A stretch of 64,000 bases of DNA, taken from Oscillospiraceae bacterium (GTDB lineage: Bacteria; Bacillota; Clostridia; Oscillospirales; Oscillospiraceae). Position numbers and translations under genes: made by a program. Positions 1-7,847 of the stretch are shown here, piece after piece (the stretch's first letter is position 1; each line of letters opens with the position of its first letter). The notes beneath the pieces were generated by a model that had not been told where the DNA came from, did no database searches, and saw nothing but the letters and a program-made list of their open reading frames with translations. The stretch spans positions 61,293 to 125,292 of the forward strand of contig CADAUZ010000005.1 of NCBI GenBank assembly GCA_902791215.1. The letters run 5' to 3'.

Positions 1-507
1 CTCCCAGCGCATACGCTCCTGGGATGTTGGTGTTCTGGGAGCCGATGCTTCGATATAATCCGTTTCACGGTGAAACGCATTTGGGCTCTGTTCGGCTTTG
101 GCCTGCTGGCACTCTTTGACTGTTTCCCGGCGCATACGCTCCTGAGGTGTTGGTACTTTAGGTGCTGGAGCCTCATGCCGCGTGTAGGCATGAGAGGGAC
201 GAGCTTTCGGTTCCGGGGCCTCGCGGTAATCCGTTTCACGGTGAAACGGATTATTTTCATGCCGTGGATAGCGGATTATCTCATGAACCGCGCCAGAGGT
301 ATAAGATTCCACTTTATCCGTCGCGGAGTATGGTTCCTGATCCTGCTGCGAAGCTGCGCTTTGCTGGGTCTCCCGGACTTGCTTTCTTGCCGCTTCAATC
401 GCCTTATAGCGCCCGGCCCGCCGCACGGCTGCTTTCGGGGTGAGCTTGCTGTCCGGCTTTTCCTTGATATGCTTTCCCCGGACAGCCTCTTTCTTTTTCC
501 TCTCCAT
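1..507 (-). CDS. N-terminal part of a C40/CD1108-like ICE protein (runs off the window)
   Basis: The frame opens with ATG at 505-507, one base beyond the VirB4 stop (TGATATG), and is open to the window edge (169 codons visible). The visible part is a charged, low-complexity N-terminus (MERKKKEAVRGKHIKEKP...), with PTPQERMRRE / PTSQERMRWE repeats. Twice it contains the peptide FHRETDY, encoded by two copies of the 17-bp palindrome inserted in frame (61-77 and 232-248). In Tn1549-like elements the gene after virB4 is usually a cell-wall hydrolase with an NlpC/P60 (C40) domain that helps the transfer channel cross the wall. That identity is inferred from position only; no catalytic domain is visible here. 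Confidence 0.6.
   Translation of the reverse strand, partial: MERKKKEAVRGKHIKEKPDSKLTPKAAVRRAGRYKAIEAARKQVRETQQSAASQQDQEPYSATDKVESYTSGAVHEIIRYPRHENNPFHRETDYREAPEPKARPSHAYTRHEAPAPKVPTPQERMRRETVKECQQAKAEQSPNAFHRETDYIEASAPRTPTSQERMRWE
57..80. repeat. ICE palindrome copy 1, in frame inside the C40-type gene
   Basis: Core 61-77, CGTTTCACGGTGAAACG; translated as FHRETDY in the minus-strand gene. Confidence 0.95.
228..252. repeat. ICE palindrome copy 2, in frame inside the C40-type gene
   Basis: Core 232-248; 25 bp perfect symmetry; translated as NNPFHRETDY. Confidence 0.95.
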
Positions 508-508
508 A

Positions 509-2827
509 TCAGCCGCGCCCTGGTGTCGTGTTCATGAGCCTGTAAAGTTCTGTGTCACGCGGTACGGAGCAGTCAAACGGGATCACAGCGCCAGATACCC
601 GGAGCAGTCCGTGACCCGGCTCTGCGTCAGTGACATAGCCCATCTGTGTATCGGAGATATGAAGCAGATTAGAAAGCTCCGCCCGGTCGGTTGCCGCCTG
701 ATTGAACAGCATGAGAAATTCAGAGTTTGCGAACATGAGCCTTGCTGTGTCGGATCGCAGACATTCCTCTATATTCTGAGTAGCTGCTGTCATGATACCG
801 CCGTACTTGCGGAAGCGCTTCCATGCGTTATACAGCATTTCGGCGGAATAATGGTGACGGAAGTACAAATAAACCTCGTCCAGAAAGACCCAGGTGAATT
901 TTCCGCGCTTTCGGTTTTCCATGACGCGGTTCTGTATGGCCTCCAGCGTGACCACCAATGCCGTCGGTCGCAAGGCTTCGCCCATTTCGTAGAGATCCAG
1001 CACGACAATGCGGTTGCTCATGTCTACGTCGGACTGATGGGCAAAGACATTCAAGCTGCCCTCGGTGATCAGCTCGGCGGTGAGAGCCAGCTCCCGCGCC
1101 TCCGGCTCCTTTTGCTTGAGGACTTCGTTTCGCCAGTCGGTGAGCAGCGGCGCCGGGGCCTTGCCTTTCAGATAGGGCTTGTAGATGTTGGCGGTGCAGC
1201 GGTCAATGATGGACTTGTAGCTGCCCTTGATCGCGCCGTTTGCCATTTGCTGCTCCAGGATGCTGGTGATGAGCCCGGATTTCTGCGCAATCAGGTTTTC
1301 GTCATTGAAGCCGAAAACGACCTCCAGCGGATTCAGGTGGTGGGCGCTGTGCGGGCTGATCTCCACGACCTCGCCCCCAAAAGCGCGGGCCAGTGTTCCG
1401 TACTCGCGCTCTGCGTCCACAATGATCACATCGTCGTCCGTGCCGAGTACAACATTCATGATCGTGGACTTCATGCCCATAGACTTGCCGGAGCCGGACA
1501 CACCCAGATAAAACGCATGAGGCGACACAAGCCGCTTGCGGTCACAGATAAGGGGATTTTTAGAAACTTCATTGATGCCGTAGGACAGACCGCCGGGGTC
1601 CTGGATCTCCTGTGCCCGAAACGGGATCGCCACGGCGCAGCTCTCTGTCGTGAGGGTATGTAAGGCATGGATGCGGCGCAGGCCATAGGGCAAGGCGGTG
1701 TTCAAACCGTCCTCCTGCTGGAAGCGGGCAGAGGAAATGTCGCAAAGATGCTCCTTACCGATGGCGATCAGGCTCTCGGTGTCGGCGTCAAGCTGTTCCA
1801 GAGAATCGGCAGTATGGACAAGGGTTATGAGGGAGAAGATCATGCGCTGGTCATTCATGGTCAGATCGTCCATGTACTCGCGGGAATTGTCCCGCTTCTG
1901 CTCCATCGTCCGGGGAACCTCGGCGGTGAAGTTGTTGCGGCTGTTCTGTCGCTGCTGCCAGCGGGTTATGTCGGTTTCCACACCGAGGATAATACTCTCC
2001 ACTTCCTTGACCGCTTCATCTGTAGGCACAGGGATCAGGTCGATAGAGAGGATAAGGTCACGGGCATATTCGGTGATGTCGGAAATGAGATCGTCCGTGA
2101 GGAAAGAAGCATAAGTGCGTAGGAACAGGGCGCGCCCAAACTTGTTTCCAAACTCAAAGTGGTTTCGCCGGAATGTGATCCCATCCGGGCAGATCAGGTT
2201 TCGGAAATCCTTGGCGCTGTGCATATAACGGTAATCGTCGTAGTCAAAATACTGCTCATAGCCGGGACGGAAAAAGTCGTGGAGAATACGCAGCCGGTCA
2301 TAGTTCATGGCGGGCTGGATGCCGGAGTCGAGGCGGGAAAAGGTCTTTTGCAGATTCGTTTCGGCCCGCCGGAAATACTTTGCGCTTTCCTCGATGCGCT
2401 TTGCCGGGATAGACAGGGTGACAAAGCGCTCCTGGACAAGATTGTTGCTCTGCGCCGCCCGGTCGATCATGATCCGGTTGGCTTCCTCCCGGTAGTGGTC
2501 GAGCCAGTCGTCCTTGTATGCCAACAAGATACGGCGCTCAAATTCTGCGGGGTTGAGCCGGTGGTTGACGATGGTGATCTTGGCGGTGGCGTCCGTGGGC
2601 AGGGAGTTCAGCGCCCCACAATAGGCTTTGAAGATGCTTTTCTGTGTCTCCTGCGAGGCGGCAATATAGTTTACATCGGTCAGCTTCCAGCTCCGGCTGT
2701 GCTTTCTGCCGACTTCCCAAATGCCGTTGGTATAGATGCGCCGGATCGGGATGGTGTCCTGCACGGAGCGCGGGATTTTGAGCTTGACGCGCTCACTCTG
2801 GTTTGCGGCTGCGAGGGTTTTAATCAA
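509..2827 (-). CDS. VirB4-like conjugation ATPase
   Basis: VirB4/TraC-type ATPase that powers assembly and substrate handling of the ICE type IV secretion channel at the membrane. The Walker A GVSGSGKS and Walker B WVFLDEVYLYF motifs are clear, and the length (about 772 aa) fits the family. The longest frame reaches 2941 but overlaps PrgI by 122 bp. The better start is TTG at 2825-2827, which overlaps the PrgI stop in TTTGATTAA; the next codon ATT (2822-2824) sits 6 bases after GGAG and is an alternative given the AUA starts of its neighbours. It lies directly downstream of prgI and upstream of the C40-type gene, as in Tn1549-like elements. Confidence 0.9.
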   Translation of the reverse strand: MIKTLAAANQSERVKLKIPRSVQDTIPIRRIYTNGIWEVGRKHSRSWKLTDVNYIAASQETQKSIFKAYCGALNSLPTDATAKITIVNHRLNPAEFERRILLAYKDDWLDHYREEANRIMIDRAAQSNNLVQERFVTLSIPAKRIEESAKYFRRAETNLQKTFSRLDSGIQPAMNYDRLRILHDFFRPGYEQYFDYDDYRYMHSAKDFRNLICPDGITFRRNHFEFGNKFGRALFLRTYASFLTDDLISDITEYARDLILSIDLIPVPTDEAVKEVESIILGVETDITRWQQRQNSRNNFTAEVPRTMEQKRDNSREYMDDLTMNDQRMIFSLITLVHTADSLEQLDADTESLIAIGKEHLCDISSARFQQEDGLNTALPYGLRRIHALHTLTTESCAVAIPFRAQEIQDPGGLSYGINEVSKNPLICDRKRLVSPHAFYLGVSGSGKSMGMKSTIMNVVLGTDDDVIIVDAEREYGTLARAFGGEVVEISPHSAHHLNPLEVVFGFNDENLIAQKSGLITSILEQQMANGAIKGSYKSIIDRCTANIYKPYLKGKAPAPLLTDWRNEVLKQKEPEARELALTAELITEGSLNVFAHQSDVDMSNRIVVLDLYEMGEALRPTALVVTLEAIQNRVMENRKRGKFTWVFLDEVYLYFRHHYSAEMLYNAWKRFRKYGGIMTAATQNIEECLRSDTARLMFANSEFLMLFNQAATDRAELSNLLHISDTQMGYVTDAEPGHGLLRVSGAVIPFDCSVPRDTELYRLMNTTPGRG

Positions 2828-3164
2828 AGTCTCCACGCCCCTTTCTGTTGAAGCACTTGTAATAGGCACTGTCGGATATGTACTTTCTGCCGCCATAGCA
2901 TAGATATTCGGTCTTGATGACAGCCCATAGGAACTGCTCAAAGGTCATGCCGTTGTATGAAAAGAAGCCGGCCATGGCTGCGGGAGCCGCCAGCACGATG
3001 CAGAGCCAGCTTGCGCTTTCCTTGCCGATCACCTTGCCGAGAAGCAGGTAGACGCCTGCCGCGATCAGGACAGCGATAACCGAGCAGAAGAATTGACGGG
3101 CGGACAGGCCAAAGAAGATACTCTCCTTGTACTGCCGGATTTCTTTCGGGATTTTTACCTCTAT
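2820..3164 (-). CDS. PrgI family membrane protein, apparent AUA start
   Basis: Small membrane protein of the PrgI family, a conserved partner of VirB4 in Gram-positive type IV secretion systems. Two hydrophobic segments follow residue 25 (FFCSVIAVLIAAGVYLLLG and SWLCIVLAAPAAMAGFF). The family N-terminus usually reads M-x-V-x-IPKEI. Here EVKIPKEI is preceded by ATA (3162-3164), six bases after GAGGTG. A GTG three codons further out (3171-3173) would itself form part of that ribosome binding site, so AUA is the likelier start. The 3' end overlaps virB4 by 8 bp. Confidence 0.8.
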   Translation of the reverse strand: MEVKIPKEIRQYKESIFFGLSARQFFCSVIAVLIAAGVYLLLGKVIGKESASWLCIVLAAPAAMAGFFSYNGMTFEQFLWAVIKTEYLCYGGRKYISDSAYYKCFNRKGRGDFD

Positions 3165-3197
3165 AAAATGCACCTCATTTCGTTTGATTTTTCAATC

Positions 3198-3214
3198 CGT
3201 TTCACGGTGAAACG
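3198..3214. repeat. ICE palindrome copy 3 (between MT-A70 and prgI)
   Basis: Intact 17-bp core CGTTTCACGGTGAAACG, with no further symmetric extension. It lies between the methyltransferase stop and prgI. Confidence 0.95.
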
Positions 3215-3231
3215 CATTTCAGGCGGCGGGG

Positions 3232-3789
3232 TCAATCGATCCCGTCGCTTTCTTTCATCACGATGTCACTCACGACCTCATTTCCCCATACATCCCAGCC
3301 GCGGGCCGGACGCCGGGCAAACAGCTCTATTTTGGGTACATCGCCCATAAGAGCCTCGATGCGCCGCCGGGCCTCGACGGGCTTCTTGCTGTGTTCCTCC
3401 ACATGGGAAATGATGACCTGGTGGATGTTCTTCGCAACACGTTTCGGATGGCCTTTCGTGGCAAGCATACAGATTTCCACATTGGAGCGTGTCCAGTAGC
3501 CGAGGCCCCAAAAGATGCCGTCGCTGTGCCGGGCCAGCTTTACCCACACAAAAGCCGTGGTCTTGTACTCAAAGCCCCACGCCTTGATGACCTGCAGAGC
3601 CTCCTGTATCATGGGCAGCGTTGTCCAGAGAAAGAGAACAGCGTCTTTGTCGGCCAGCTCCTTTACGGGCATTGAAGTTATTTCTTCAAGCTCCATTGTC
3701 GGGTAATGCCGCTCTATGTACCCGTTTCCCCGGTACATCCTGTAACGCCACGGGGGATCAGCATAGATGACAGAATACTTCTTGCTTAT
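3232..3789 (-). CDS. MT-A70 family adenine-N6 methyltransferase, apparent AUA start
   Basis: Adenine methyltransferase of the MT-A70 type, probably protecting or marking element DNA. The catalytic DPPW motif is present (IYADPPWRYR), but it lies upstream of the first canonical start (ATG at 3738), so a protein beginning there would lack the active site. The frame extends upstream to ATA at 3787-3789 followed by SKKYSVIYADPPW. The ATA overlaps the VirB6 stop (CTATAAGC), and GGGAG lies 11 bases upstream. No ATG, GTG or TTG occurs in frame between. The C-terminal RRPARGWDVWGNEV is typical of the family. Confidence 0.82.
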   Translation of the reverse strand: MSKKYSVIYADPPWRYRMYRGNGYIERHYPTMELEEITSMPVKELADKDAVLFLWTTLPMIQEALQVIKAWGFEYKTTAFVWVKLARHSDGIFWGLGYWTRSNVEICMLATKGHPKRVAKNIHQVIISHVEEHSKKPVEARRRIEALMGDVPKIELFARRPARGWDVWGNEVVSDIVMKESDGID

Positions 3790-4625
3790 AGGCTGAACAT
3801 CTCCCGCACGATGCGATCCGCGCCCTTTACCAATCCAGTCAGAACCAGCATGTTAAAGACAAGCTCTCCGATGTATTCCCAGGCCATTGTCACGGCGGGC
3901 AGCGTCGTGTCCACGGTCGGCGCGGAACTGGACAAAAACGCCGAGTAGATCAGACAGGCCAGCACGATGACCGCGCCCTCCAGACACACGCCGATATAAG
4001 ATTTCACAAACGCCTTGCCGATCCCGGCGGTAGTCTCTCCGGCAAAGGAGGCGAACGGAAGCGGCGACATGGCAGTATAGAGATAGAGCTTGAAGAAGCG
4101 TCCGTAGACGGTCAGGATCAGGATAAAGGACATGACCGTTATGAACAGGCTCCCCAGGAAGGACACAAGCCAGAGCGGTATGCTCTGCATAAAGCCCACG
4201 TCCTCAATGGCGCTGACGATCTCTGCCGGTAATGTTGCAGATTCCGAAACGGCGCTGCCTATGCTGTTCATGGACGCGGACACGACGCTGCCGCAGATGG
4301 CAAAGATCGCGGTCATGATTTCCATGCCCCGGCCCACGGCGACCTTGGCCAGCACGAAGCGGATAAAATGACGCAGGGCAAATTCCGGCCTTTGCAGCTC
4401 CTTAAAGGATGCCGCTGAGGAAAAGATACCGATTGCGAAGAACAAGACGAGCAATCCATAGCCGATCCCGGTCAGCGCGGAATTGATGTTGACAATGACG
4501 CTCCAGATCTGCCCGCCCTTGAATGTCTCCGGCGTCTGCGTGATGAGCTGCCACAATTCGGCCAGCTTGCCGTTCCATGTGGCGATAGCGCGTTCAAGAT
4601 TTCTTACGACCCAGTTATCACTTAT
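3786..4625 (-). CDS. VirB6/TrbL-like conjugal transfer membrane protein, apparent AUA start
   Basis: Polytopic inner-membrane channel protein of the ICE type IV secretion system. There are several hydrophobic segments (GIGYGLLVLFFAIGIF, SFLGSLFITVMSFILILTVYG, GAVIVLACLIYSAFL). The first conventional start is TTG at 4556, but the coding frame continues upstream to ATA at 4623-4625. The extra N-terminus DNWVVRNLERAIATWNGK resembles the N-terminus I recall for this family, and GAGGTG lies six bases before the ATA. A TAA stop two codons upstream rules out an earlier start. Confidence 0.85.
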   Translation of the reverse strand: MSDNWVVRNLERAIATWNGKLAELWQLITQTPETFKGGQIWSVIVNINSALTGIGYGLLVLFFAIGIFSSAASFKELQRPEFALRHFIRFVLAKVAVGRGMEIMTAIFAICGSVVSASMNSIGSAVSESATLPAEIVSAIEDVGFMQSIPLWLVSFLGSLFITVMSFILILTVYGRFFKLYLYTAMSPLPFASFAGETTAGIGKAFVKSYIGVCLEGAVIVLACLIYSAFLSSSAPTVDTTLPAVTMAWEYIGELVFNMLVLTGLVKGADRIVREMFSL

Positions 4626-4662
4626 GGTTTACACCTCACTTTCAAAATGTAATTACTATGTA

Positions 4663-4691
4663 TTGACACTCTTACGCTTGTTGGGTATAAT
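4663..4691 (+). promoter_or_regulatory. Consensus promoter of the RelB/RelE pair
   Basis: TTGACA at 4663-4668, 17-base spacer, TATAAT at 4686-4691: a perfect sigma-70-type (SigA) promoter 22 bp before the antitoxin start. Confidence 0.85.
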
Positions 4692-4712
4692 ATTGACAAG
4701 GAGTTGATGAAC

Positions 4713-5036
4713 ATGGATTCTACCTTTAATGTCGTAAATGCCCCGAAAACAGCTACTTTTCAAATGAGAATCAATCCGGAAGTCAAGCGCCGTGTAGAGG
4801 CTGTGTATGCCAGCCAGGGGCTTTCCTTTACTGACGCTGTCAATATTTTCATACAGCAGTCCTTGAATGATAATGGCCTCCCTTTCCTTGTGTCGCCTGA
4901 AAACGCGGAGTTCATGAAGGTAAAGGCGATGCGCCGCCTTCTCGAAGAAGTGCAGAAGGGCTTGGACAGCGCGGAAAAAGATGGTTGGCTTACACTGGAA
5001 GATGTAGAGGCCCAGTTGGGAATTGCGGATGAATAA
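4713..5036 (+). CDS. RelB/DinJ-family antitoxin
   Basis: Type II antitoxin that should bind the adjacent RelE-like toxin and repress their shared promoter. The N-terminal half has the ribbon-helix-helix pattern of RelB/DinJ (TATFQMRINPEVKRRVEAV, then GLSFTDAVNIFIQQSL). The start at 4713 is chosen because AAGGAG (4698-4703) is nine bases upstream; ATG at 4707 is too close. It overlaps the toxin gene by 8 bp. It is inserted on the plus strand between virB6 and the Maff2 gene, as element-stabilising cargo. Confidence 0.88.
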   Translation: MDSTFNVVNAPKTATFQMRINPEVKRRVEAVYASQGLSFTDAVNIFIQQSLNDNGLPFLVSPENAEFMKVKAMRRLLEEVQKGLDSAEKDGWLTLEDVEAQLGIADE

Positions 5037-5478
5037 AGTCCTGCTCTCTCCGGAAGCTGCCAGAGATTTGGCAGAGATAAAGCAGTATATCTCCAAAGAC
5101 TTGAAAAATTCTGGCGCTGCGAAAAAGGCTGTACAGACGATTACGAAAGAGCTGCGCACACTTGCCCGCTTTCCGGAGGCCGGGCCGTCCGTGGAGGCGC
5201 TGACCGGTTATCCGACAAACATCCGTTTATTTGCCTGCGGAAAGCGAATAGCGCTTTATAAGATTGAAAATACAACTGTACAGATTGCAAGAATCATTGA
5301 TTCCCGGCAGGATTACTTCCGTATTCTCTTTGGTGATGATTTTTGGGAACATGAGGGCCAGCCCGAAAGCGAAACAGAAGCAAGAGTACAAATGGCAAAA
5401 TCTCTTTTTGGATTGATTCCCTCCGACACTACGATTGATGAGGCGCGGGATGAACGCTTTAAAAATATTACTGATTAA
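5029..5478 (+). CDS. RelE/ParE-family toxin with an antitoxin-like C-terminal tail
   Basis: RelE/ParE-fold toxin; residues 1-100 carry the family pattern (LSPEAARDLAEIKQYI, FPEAGPSV, IALYKIENTTVQIARIIDSRQDY). ATG at 5029 overlaps the antitoxin stop. Normal members end near residue 105. This one continues about 45 residues with MAKSLFGLIPSDTTIDEARDE, which resembles the toxin-binding tail of VapB/Phd antitoxins, including the SLTGILKG...DLREARLREKYE tail of the Phd protein encoded at 18,559 in this same element. It may be a fusion left by loss of another TA pair. The stop codon abuts palindrome copy 4. Confidence 0.85.
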   Translation: MNKVLLSPEAARDLAEIKQYISKDLKNSGAAKKAVQTITKELRTLARFPEAGPSVEALTGYPTNIRLFACGKRIALYKIENTTVQIARIIDSRQDYFRILFGDDFWEHEGQPESETEARVQMAKSLFGLIPSDTTIDEARDERFKNITD

Positions 5479-5514
5479 GAGGAAATGCGTTTCACCGTGA
5501 AACGCATTTCCTCT
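5478..5514. repeat. ICE palindrome copy 4, 37-bp perfect inverted repeat between convergent genes
   Basis: Core 5488-5504 (central C); symmetry extends to 37 bp. It separates the plus-strand toxin gene from the minus-strand Maff2 gene and could act as a bidirectional terminator. Confidence 0.95.
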
Positions 5515-5521
5515 CTCCCTT

Positions 5522-5839
5522 TTACAGCGCGCCGATAGTGCTGAGGATTTCCTTGGCAAAGGCGATGACAAGCCCGCCGAACAGGCACAGGAAGCCCTGG
5601 GAGCGCTGGCTTGCGTCATGGCTCTGGATGGACATGCCCACCTGAACAATGCCCCAGCCGAGGATAATGACGCCGACGGCCTTGATCGCAGAAAAGATGA
5701 AGTCGGACAGATTGTTGACCACGGTGATCGGATCGGCGGTGGTGGCAAAGGCGGCGGTGGTGAGCATGGTGACGCAGACCGCCAGCATACTCCAAAGGCA
5801 GAAAAAGAGTTTTGCGCGCTTGGACATAAATTTTTTCAT
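5522..5839 (-). CDS. Maff2-family small membrane protein (VirB2-like position)
   Basis: 105-aa membrane protein with a signal-like N-terminus (LFFCLWSMLAVCVTMLTTAAFA) and two later hydrophobic helices (FIFSAIKAVGVIILGWGIVQVG and GFLCLFGGLVIAFAKEIL). It matches the small Maff2-type proteins conserved next to virD4 in Tn1549-like elements; a pilin-like VirB2 role is often inferred but not shown. GGAGG lies 7 bases before the ATG. The start overlaps the virD4 stop by 4 bp, so the two are probably translationally coupled. Confidence 0.8.
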   Translation of the reverse strand: MKKFMSKRAKLFFCLWSMLAVCVTMLTTAAFATTADPITVVNNLSDFIFSAIKAVGVIILGWGIVQVGMSIQSHDASQRSQGFLCLFGGLVIAFAKEILSTIGAL

Positions 5840-7560
5840 TCAGTTTCCTCCATTGTAGATAAAAGATACCGCATATCGTAGAGACAATGCGGGCTGTGGA
5901 CATAAGGGGCGGCTCCGCCGTCCTCGGTATAGATAACATTCGGGTGCTTCATCAGATCGTATTTCTCGTCAATGACCGGTCTTTCCCCTCGGATGAACAC
6001 AATGGCGTTTTTATTATCCAAAAGTCGGACTTCATCGGGGGTCATAAGCTCACGGCCTGTCTGCTGGGTACTCTGTGAGAACGATCCGTTTTTCCCCTTG
6101 CCCTGGCTGCTCGATGTGGTGATGATTGTCTCCTTGCCGAGCTGCTCGGAGATATATTTGTGGGTGCTTTGCTCATTTCCGCCGAGATAGATCATGGTGT
6201 CGGCGTTACCGATGATGCCCTCCCAGTCGTCTTTGAACAGGGCCTTGAGCTGGGAGATATTTTGCAGGATGATAGTCGCCATGATGTTTCTGGAGCGCAT
6301 GGTGGCCTGTAAGCGTGCATAGCCGTCCGGCAAAGCTACGTTAGCGAACTCGTCGAACATGAGGCGTACAGGCACGGGCAGGCCGCCCATGTGTACCTTG
6401 TCCGCCTGATAGTAAAGCTCCTGAAACGCCTGCGTGTAGAGCATTCCCACAAGGAAATTGAGGCTCACGTCGTTGCTGTCCGGGATGACGCAGAAAATGG
6501 CCTGCTTGCGATCTCCCAGCTTGGAAAGCTCCAAACTGTCCTCGTCGGTGATGTCCTGGATTTCCGGCAGGGTAAAGGAGGCAAGCCGCACGGCGGCGCT
6601 GACCAATATGGACTTTGCCGTTTTACCTGCAGCCTGCTTGAAAATGTGGTATTGCCGCACAGCGATATGATCCGGCTGTTCTTCCTCCAATGCCTCAAAC
6701 AAGAGATCCAGCGCCGATTGAAAGTCATCGTCGTCCTCCTTGGCCCCGGCGTACTCAATCATGGTGAGCATCATTTCCATAGTCTGCTCATACGGCGGGG
6801 ATTCATGGAGAAGATAGAGCATCAGGGCAGAATCCAGCGCCACTTCGGATTTCTCCCAAAACGGATCATTGGACTTGGAGCCTTTCGGGGTGGTGTTCTG
6901 TATGAAATTGTTGATGAGCTTGAACACATCGGAGTCCTTGCGGATATACCGGAAAGGGTTATAACTGTCGGAATGGCTTGGCTCTATAAGGTCGAAGACC
7001 TTGACCACATAGCCCTGCTGCAAGAGCAGCGGTGCCACGGCCCGAACAAGCTCTCCCTTGGGGTCTGTCGCTATAAAGCTGGCGTTCGCTAAAAGTAAAT
7101 TCGGTTTCACTACGAAGCGAGTCTTGCCCGCACCGCTGCCTCCGACGACGATCTGAAGCAGGTTTCTCATGTGCTGCCGCCCGTTAAGGCTCATGCAAAG
7201 GTGCTTGGTGAGAATCACATTTCGGCTTGGGTCTTTGTCCCGGTACTTCTTGTTCAGCTCCCGGACATTGCCCCATTTTGCCGAGCCGTGTTCCTCTCCG
7301 GGCCTCTTATTTGCATGGGAAGAATAGATCATGGCGATTACTCCAGCATAGATCACAAGAGAGCCGAGCATGAATTTGACCGTGTGCCGGGTCAGGCGTA
7401 TAGCGAACGGGTGGTTCATGGCATCAGGAAAAGCAGCCATGAACTGAAAGAGATTCATGCCGTCCTCATACACGCCCGCCGCGAGAACAGCCAGATACAG
7501 CACGAACACGGAGAACGCCGCCCACAATGGGGCGGCGTCCCGAAAAGACTTTTGACTTAT
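5836..7560 (-). CDS. VirD4-like coupling protein (T4CP), apparent AUA start
   Basis: Type IV coupling ATPase that brings the relaxase-DNA complex to the secretion channel. It has two N-terminal membrane helices, Walker A VVGGSGAGKT, Walker B LMFDEFANV and the conserved RRPGEEHGSAKWG segment. The first canonical start is TTG at 7527. The conserved N-terminus (SQKSFRDAAPLWAAF) begins after ATA at 7558-7560, with AAGGAGTG eight bases upstream. In frame upstream of that there is no usable start before a TGA supplied by palindrome copy 5. The 3' end overlaps the Maff2 gene. Confidence 0.92.
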   Translation of the reverse strand: MSQKSFRDAAPLWAAFSVFVLYLAVLAAGVYEDGMNLFQFMAAFPDAMNHPFAIRLTRHTVKFMLGSLVIYAGVIAMIYSSHANKRPGEEHGSAKWGNVRELNKKYRDKDPSRNVILTKHLCMSLNGRQHMRNLLQIVVGGSGAGKTRFVVKPNLLLANASFIATDPKGELVRAVAPLLLQQGYVVKVFDLIEPSHSDSYNPFRYIRKDSDVFKLINNFIQNTTPKGSKSNDPFWEKSEVALDSALMLYLLHESPPYEQTMEMMLTMIEYAGAKEDDDDFQSALDLLFEALEEEQPDHIAVRQYHIFKQAAGKTAKSILVSAAVRLASFTLPEIQDITDEDSLELSKLGDRKQAIFCVIPDSNDVSLNFLVGMLYTQAFQELYYQADKVHMGGLPVPVRLMFDEFANVALPDGYARLQATMRSRNIMATIILQNISQLKALFKDDWEGIIGNADTMIYLGGNEQSTHKYISEQLGKETIITTSSSQGKGKNGSFSQSTQQTGRELMTPDEVRLLDNKNAIVFIRGERPVIDEKYDLMKHPNVIYTEDGGAAPYVHSPHCLYDMRYLLSTMEETE

Positions 7561-7579
7561 ATAGGCATCACTCCTTGTT

Positions 7580-7604
7580 AATTCGTTTCACGGTGAAACG
7601 AATT
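7580..7604. repeat. ICE palindrome copy 5 (upstream of virD4)
   Basis: Core 7584-7600; 25 bp perfect symmetry. It lies immediately upstream of the virD4 ribosome binding site. Confidence 0.95.
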
Positions 7605-7683
7605 TTTTTCGTGGACACCGGGCGGCAAGCACTCCCGGTCTGCGCCCCGCCTCAAATCGAGCGGCGCTTTCCCACAATCGCAA

Positions 7684-7703
7684 AAGCCCGCGCAAGCGGG
7701 CTT
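7684..7703 (-). terminator. Rho-independent terminator downstream of the mobilisation operon
   Basis: AAGCCCGC-4 nt-GCGGGCTT hairpin, followed on the minus strand by TTTTG. It lies 145 bp after the LtrC-like stop and before virD4. Confidence 0.7.
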
Positions 7704-7707
7704 CTGT

Positions 7708-7843
7708 GGTGTTGCCCCCTTGGCCTCCAATATACCGGGGGCCGGTGACTGTCAAGGCCCGTCCAGTGCGCACACTGGACGGCTTGCCTTGGCCTTGACT
7801 GGCACCGGTCACCGGTATACAAGCCCCCTTGGGGGGCAACACC
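7708..7843. repeat. 136-bp nested inverted repeat
   Basis: Outer arms GGTGTTGCCCCC (7708-7719) and its complement (7832-7843) enclose further complementary pairs: TATACCGG/CCGGTATA (7731-7738/7812-7819), GTCAAGGC/GCCTTGAC (7751-7758/7792-7799) and CCGTCCAGTG/CACTGGACGG (7759-7768/7773-7782) around a 4-nt loop. It holds no gene. It could be a structured RNA, a MITE-like insertion or a processing/transfer site. Confidence 0.85.
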
Positions 7844-7847
7844 TTTT

